Source: DATDPY01 sp964395765 | GTDB lineage: Bacteria > Bacteroidota > Bacteroidia > Cytophagales > Cyclobacteriaceae | Assembly: GCA_964395765.1 (NCBI GenBank) | Contig: CAYNCU010000164.1 | Location: 1 to 9,464, forward strand | Reading direction: 5' to 3' | DNA length: 9,464 nt | Part shown: positions 5,138-9,464 of the stretch, piece after piece | How the letters are laid out: every line of letters starts with the position of its first letter | How positions within the stretch are numbered: the stretch's first letter is position 1 | Translations under genes and position numbers: made by a program | Notes under the pieces: generated by a model | The model's input: only the letters and a program-made list of their open reading frames with translations | Database searches by the model: none | What the model was told of the DNA's origin: nothing

Positions 5138-8100
5138 ATGCAAACGGGAAAAATAAAAATATTTTTTATCTTTCTGTTCTTGTCTGCCTGGACCAGGACA
5201 TTTTCCCAGCCTTATGGTAACGAGTGGATCAATTATAACCAGACCTATTATAAGATCAAGACTGCCAAAAACGGAATTTACAGGATAACCTATAATGACC
5301 TCCAGGCGGTGGGCTTCCCCGTTACTACCGTTGACCCGAGGACTATCCAACTTTTTCATCGTGGAAAAGAACAGTCCATTGTTGTATCCGGGCAACTGGA
5401 TGCGAAATTCGACCCCACGGATTATATAGAGTTTTACGGAACACGTAATGACGGTGCGCTGGATGCCGGTTTATATATATCTCCGGACGCACAGTCGAAT
5501 CCCTATTATAATCTATTTTCCGACACTACCGCCTATTTCCTTACCTGGCGTCTCGATAACGGCGCAGGAAAAAGGGTCACCGATTCAAATGAAAACAATG
5601 TGAATAACCTGTCGGCTGAACCTTATTTAAACGCGGAAAAACTGAAACTATATACATCGCTATATTCCAACGGGCTGGAGTACCCGGAAGGGAGCATGAC
5701 GGCCGAGACCTATTCTGCCGCCTATGATTACGGGGAAGGATGGTCCGGGCCTGTGATCGGTAAAGGAAACTCTTCGGATTTTGTCCTCGACAGCCTGGGA
5801 AGTCTTTATACCTCAGGTCCTTCTCCCAAAATCCATATTCTTATTACGGGTCGGAACAACCTGGCCCACAGGGTCGAAATTCTCGCCGGCCCGTCTTCCT
5901 CCAGCCTGCGAACGATCGATACGGTAAATTTTAAATACGACTCTGTTTATTTATGTACCCGATCGCTTTTATTCTCCGACTTCGATGTATCGGGCAGTCT
6001 GACAGTCAGGGTACATCTACTGGGAGTCGATGCTTCCGTCGATTATGTTTCTGTATCCTGGATAAGACTTGATTATACACGAATTCCTGACCTTAATAAC
6101 CTTCCGGACCAGGAAATATTGCTTCCTGCCAATACGAGTGGTAAATCCTATGTTGAGGTAAGAAACGCCGGTGATCCTGTCCTGGTATGGAACATCACCG
6201 ATCCCGGTCAGATCGTAAATACCGGATTCAATAAGAACGGATCGGATATCAACATGATCGTCAATAATACCCGGCAGGGAGCCGATATGCTTTTATGGGG
6301 CAGTCCTTTTCTTACACCGGTTATGGAAAAGGCCGTTTTCAGGAACTTCGATGCCTCCAAACCGAAATTCCTGATCATCAGCAACAATAAACTTATGCAG
6401 GCATCGTCCCAGTATTCCGATCCGGTGAGGGCTTACGCGGCTTACCGGAACTCGGCAGCGGGAGGAAGCATGGACACGTTGGTTTTTGAGATCCACAACC
6501 TCTACAACCAGTTCAGCTACGGGGAAATTACTCCGCTGGCCATACGGAATTTTTGCAGCTATCTTTTAAGCCAGGGACATCCGGAATATTTGCTTTTAAT
6601 CGGGAACAGCATAAGCATTGGTTTCGGCTATTACCGGCATCCTGCAGGAACCTACCAGCCCTTTGAAGACCTGGTCCCTACTTTCGGATACCCGGGTTCG
6701 GATATTATGTTTTCCGCCGGGAAAGGCAATTCTTCCTATGAGCCGGCTATTGCGACCGGCCGGATTCCGGCTAAGACACCCAATGAGGTGGAGGCTTACC
6801 TGAATAAGGTAAAGGAAAATGATGCGACGGTATATGATGACCTGTGGAAAAAAAATCTCATTCACCTCAGCGGCGGAGCAACAAGCCAGGAATTGTTAAC
6901 CTTTAAAAACTATGTCAATGATTTTAAATCGGTAGCCGAAGGAAAATACCTCGGCGGGAATGTGATCACGGTCAGTAAAACTTCAAATAATCTTTCTACC
7001 GGTACGGTACAGACCCTGAACATTGCCGATGAAGTGAACAAGGGAAAGTTGATGATCACTTTTTTCGGTCATTCGGCGCCCAGTGTAACGGATATCGATA
7101 TCGGTTTTGTTTCCGACCCGTCCGAAGGGTACAACAATAAGGGAAAATATCCGCTTATATTAGTGAACGGTTGTGATGCCGGCGATATCTTCAATACCTA
7201 CCTCAGTTTCGGCGAAGACTGGATCGTTACACCGGATAAGGGTGCCATTGGTTTCATTGCCCTCTCCGGAGTAGGCTACCCTACCCAGTTGAAAAGGTTT
7301 TCCGATTCTTTTTATTCAACTGCTTTTACCGACACCCTCGAAATGAACCAGCCCATTGGCAAAATCCTGGAGAAAACCGACCAGAATTATATTAATGCTT
7401 ATACCCCCGGTGAAATTGAAATAGCACAGGTTCAGCAAAGCGTATTACAGGGCGATCCGGCCACCGTACTTTTTGCGGCTTCACGTCCCGATTATGCCGT
7501 AGATGATAATGATGTTTCCCTGAATTCCCTGAATTCGTTGCCGGTCACTTCGCTCACCGATTCTTTTGACATTTCAGTCATTGTCAGGAACTACGGAAGG
7601 GTGGATGATTCCATGTTCTATGCTACACTGACCCGCACCCTGCCGAACGGGTCAAAAATAAATTATGACCCGGTCTTATTTGACCCGGTCCTTTATATTG
7701 ATACGCTTCATTTTACCGTCAATAACCTGAACGTCGATGCTTACGGCCTGAACCAGTTCGACATTACCATCGATCCTTTTAACAAGGTGAAGGAGTTGTC
7801 GAAGCTTAACAATTCCGCTCATTTCCAGTATTTCCTGTCAAAATCCGGAACGCAGAATCTTGTGCCTTATCCCTATGGCATTGTTCCCGGCGATTCGGCA
7901 CATCTCATTGCCCAGGCTACGGATCCACTGTCCTCCAATCGGACTTTTACCATCCAGATTGATACCATTCCCTCTTTCAACAGCCCGGTGAACAAACAGT
8001 TAAGCCTGCAAGCCAGCGTTGTTGCCGACCTGCCGGTGGCTCTCTTTGATAAATTTACAAAACACGATACTACGGTTTTTTACTGGAGGAGCAGGTTCCA

Positions 8101-9448
8101 GGATATCAAAGAAGGAGAAAATAATTCGTGGTCGAATTCTTCGTTTTGTTTTATCGACCATAGCCCAGGGGGATGGATCCAGGCGCGCCCTTACCAGTTA
8201 AAACAAAATAACCTTACCGGTCTTTCCTACGACAGCCTGAAACGACAATGGAATTTCCTGCATGAACAGTCATCGTTGCAGGTAACGACTTTCGGATATT
8301 TAAATCCTGATTATAATTTCAATAATGTTATCCTCACGGTAAATGGGCAGCCTTTCATTTATAATTCACGCCTTTGCACGGGAAATTCATTAAATGCGCT
8401 GGCCTTTGATTACGCTTCCACAGCGCCTTACCTTGTCCTCAGTTTCGGTCAGTATGATATCCTGGATCGCAGGAGCTGCGGACGCCAGCCCCAGGTAATC
8501 AATAATTTCCTGAATAATGAGATCACGGGGTCCGACGATTACCTTACCCAGTATATCAATAATGTGAAAACAGGTGATTATGTTCTGCTTTTCAGCATAG
8601 ATTCGGTAGCCTTCCAGAGCTGGTCATCTTCCCTGAAAACAAAAATTTTGGAAATTGGAGTAACCACGACTACCCTGGACAGTCTTAAGAGCGGTGAGCC
8701 GGTGATTATCCTGGGAAGAAAAGGCGCTGCCCCGGGTTCTGCCGTTATCGTAAAAGCGGATCCTTCCCTCTCCACGCCAACAGTTGAACAGGCGATCACG
8801 CTGAATACTGAAATTACGGGAAGTTATACCTCGGGAAGTTTTGAATCGGGCGTTATCGGACCGGCCCGGTCATGGAATAATTTTACATTCGTTCTGAATC
8901 ACATCGATGCGGCCAATGAAAAATATTCATTCGATATTTATGAGATCAACAAGCAGGGAAATGAAAACCTGGTTTATGGAGACCAGACTGCCAGCACCAG
9001 CTTAAGCGGGATCAACGCTTCCCAATATCCGTTTCTTCGCGTAAAATTCAGCACTTCCAATACAGTTTCTTTTACACCGGCCCAGCTTTCCAACTGGATG
9101 GTATCGTTCGAAGGCATGCCGGAAGGAATCCTTTTACCGGGAGACAGCCTCCAGACTTCCGGGATTAAAAAACAGGAAGGTGAAAAATTTGAATCTCCTT
9201 TCATATTCAGAAATCTTAGTGATCATGATTTCCCTGATTCTATACGCGTCGATTATACAATCAGTAACAAGGATTTAAATAAAACCGGTAAAGAAAGGCT
9301 TACCATCGCCCCCTTAAAAGCCCTGTCTTCCGATAAATTCAAGGTGCCAATAAATACCCTCGGCTGGGGTGGAACCAATGACCTTACCGTATATGCTAAC
9401 CCCGGTTTAATTCCTGAACAATATTATAAAACTCAATATTCTTCTTAA
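5138..9448 (+). CDS. porU2: PorU2-type T9SS protein with gingipain-fold C25 peptidase domain; apparent stop likely a frameshift
   Basis: A 1436-residue exported protein. The signal peptide covers about 1-24. An N-terminal beta domain typical of long PorU proteins follows (YYKIKTAKNGIYRI near 37-50; YIEFYGTRNDGALD near 96-109; SDTTAYFLTW near 128-137). The C25 caspase-like gingipain domain spans about 408-785. His645 in FFGHSAP and Cys679 in VNGCDAG fit the family's catalytic dyad. Next are a CARDB-like Ig domain (about 787-898), an Fn3/Ig-like region (about 900-1010), a domain around GDYVLLF (1146-1152) possibly of the ILEI/FAM3-like fold, a segment with YPFLRVKF and TPAQLSNW (about 1285-1325), and a second CARDB-like domain (about 1345-1430). 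PorU-type sortases trim cargo C-terminal signals at the cell surface; whether PorU2 has this activity is not established here. The usual C-terminal part and sorting domain are absent because the frame breaks at 9428-9431 and the window ends. Confidence 0.9.
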   Translation: MQTGKIKIFFIFLFLSAWTRTFSQPYGNEWINYNQTYYKIKTAKNGIYRITYNDLQAVGFPVTTVDPRTIQLFHRGKEQSIVVSGQLDAKFDPTDYIEFYGTRNDGALDAGLYISPDAQSNPYYNLFSDTTAYFLTWRLDNGAGKRVTDSNENNVNNLSAEPYLNAEKLKLYTSLYSNGLEYPEGSMTAETYSAAYDYGEGWSGPVIGKGNSSDFVLDSLGSLYTSGPSPKIHILITGRNNLAHRVEILAGPSSSSLRTIDTVNFKYDSVYLCTRSLLFSDFDVSGSLTVRVHLLGVDASVDYVSVSWIRLDYTRIPDLNNLPDQEILLPANTSGKSYVEVRNAGDPVLVWNITDPGQIVNTGFNKNGSDINMIVNNTRQGADMLLWGSPFLTPVMEKAVFRNFDASKPKFLIISNNKLMQASSQYSDPVRAYAAYRNSAAGGSMDTLVFEIHNLYNQFSYGEITPLAIRNFCSYLLSQGHPEYLLLIGNSISIGFGYYRHPAGTYQPFEDLVPTFGYPGSDIMFSAGKGNSSYEPAIATGRIPAKTPNEVEAYLNKVKENDATVYDDLWKKNLIHLSGGATSQELLTFKNYVNDFKSVAEGKYLGGNVITVSKTSNNLSTGTVQTLNIADEVNKGKLMITFFGHSAPSVTDIDIGFVSDPSEGYNNKGKYPLILVNGCDAGDIFNTYLSFGEDWIVTPDKGAIGFIALSGVGYPTQLKRFSDSFYSTAFTDTLEMNQPIGKILEKTDQNYINAYTPGEIEIAQVQQSVLQGDPATVLFAASRPDYAVDDNDVSLNSLNSLPVTSLTDSFDISVIVRNYGRVDDSMFYATLTRTLPNGSKINYDPVLFDPVLYIDTLHFTVNNLNVDAYGLNQFDITIDPFNKVKELSKLNNSAHFQYFLSKSGTQNLVPYPYGIVPGDSAHLIAQATDPLSSNRTFTIQIDTIPSFNSPVNKQLSLQASVVADLPVALFDKFTKHDTTVFYWRSRFQDIKEGENNSWSNSSFCFIDHSPGGWIQARPYQLKQNNLTGLSYDSLKRQWNFLHEQSSLQVTTFGYLNPDYNFNNVILTVNGQPFIYNSRLCTGNSLNALAFDYASTAPYLVLSFGQYDILDRRSCGRQPQVINNFLNNEITGSDDYLTQYINNVKTGDYVLLFSIDSVAFQSWSSSLKTKILEIGVTTTTLDSLKSGEPVIILGRKGAAPGSAVIVKADPSLSTPTVEQAITLNTEITGSYTSGSFESGVIGPARSWNNFTFVLNHIDAANEKYSFDIYEINKQGNENLVYGDQTASTSLSGINASQYPFLRVKFSTSNTVSFTPAQLSNWMVSFEGMPEGILLPGDSLQTSGIKKQEGEKFESPFIFRNLSDHDFPDSIRVDYTISNKDLNKTGKERLTIAPLKALSSDKFKVPINTLGWGGTNDLTVYANPGLIPEQYYKTQYSS

Positions 9449-9464
9449 TCACAGATTCAGGATA
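9428..9464 (+). other. probable frameshift and continuation of the PorU2-like reading frame
   Basis: In the annotated frame the gene ends EQYYKTQYSS and a TAA at 9446-9448. If the AAAA run at 9428-9431 had one A fewer, the frame would read EQYYKLNILLNHRFRI and stay open to the last base. In this family, as I recall it, the sequence after 'PEQYY' continues with an 'NNIL..PF.V'-like strand and then a further Ig-like domain, which the shifted frame resembles and the annotated one does not. The true CDS therefore probably continues beyond the window. A real single-base mutation cannot be excluded. Confidence 0.7.

Overview
The window looks like chromosomal DNA of a Bacteroidota member, probably an uncultured environmental Bacteroidales-like lineage. 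The reasons are a PorV/PorQ-family barrel followed by a long gingipain-fold (C25) PorU2-type protein, both hallmarks of the type IX secretion system (T9SS); a PspC protein fused to a DUF2807/GIN domain; moderate base composition with AT-rich intergenic regions; start codons without clear Shine-Dalgarno sequences; and a candidate promoter of the Bacteroidota -33/-7 type. The exact taxon cannot be fixed from sequence alone.

Layout. (1) Positions 1-121, minus strand: the first 40 codons of an alpha/beta hydrolase that runs off the left edge. (2) 122-365: a non-coding gap holding an eightfold 8-bp tandem repeat. (3) 366-3609, minus strand: a tight three-gene unit transcribed in the order PadR-type repressor, double-PspC/GIN membrane protein, small multi-pass membrane protein. 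The first two genes overlap as ATGA and the third follows after 29 bases. A candidate promoter with a palindrome over its -33 box lies just upstream of padR. (4) 3610-4060: a divergent intergenic region with an AT-rich island and a degraded copy of a palindromic 'CGCAGAT/ATCTGCG' repeat. (5) 4061-9464, plus strand: a PorV/PorQ-like outer-membrane protein whose stop codon abuts the start of a very large PorU2-like protein (TAAATG).

How the genes work together. The left unit is best read as a self-contained envelope-stress or membrane-homeostasis module: an autoregulated PadR controls a membrane protein carrying cytoplasmic-type PspC domains and a beta-helical, probably extracytoplasmic, GIN domain. 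The right pair resembles the PorU-PorV sortase/shuttle arrangement of the T9SS attachment complex. C25 catalytic His and Cys are both present in the large protein.

The main anomaly is at the right edge. The large ORF stops at 9448 without the C-terminal region expected of this family. Dropping one A from the AAAA run at 9428-9431 opens a frame that continues to the window end with family-like sequence, so the stop is probably a frameshift (real, or an edge-of-contig sequence error). No RNA genes, CRISPR arrays, transposases or integrases were found. I see no convincing wholly new system. The most distinctive items are the PadR/PspC-GIN module, the PorV-PorU2 pair with its suspect stop, and the two intergenic repeat elements.
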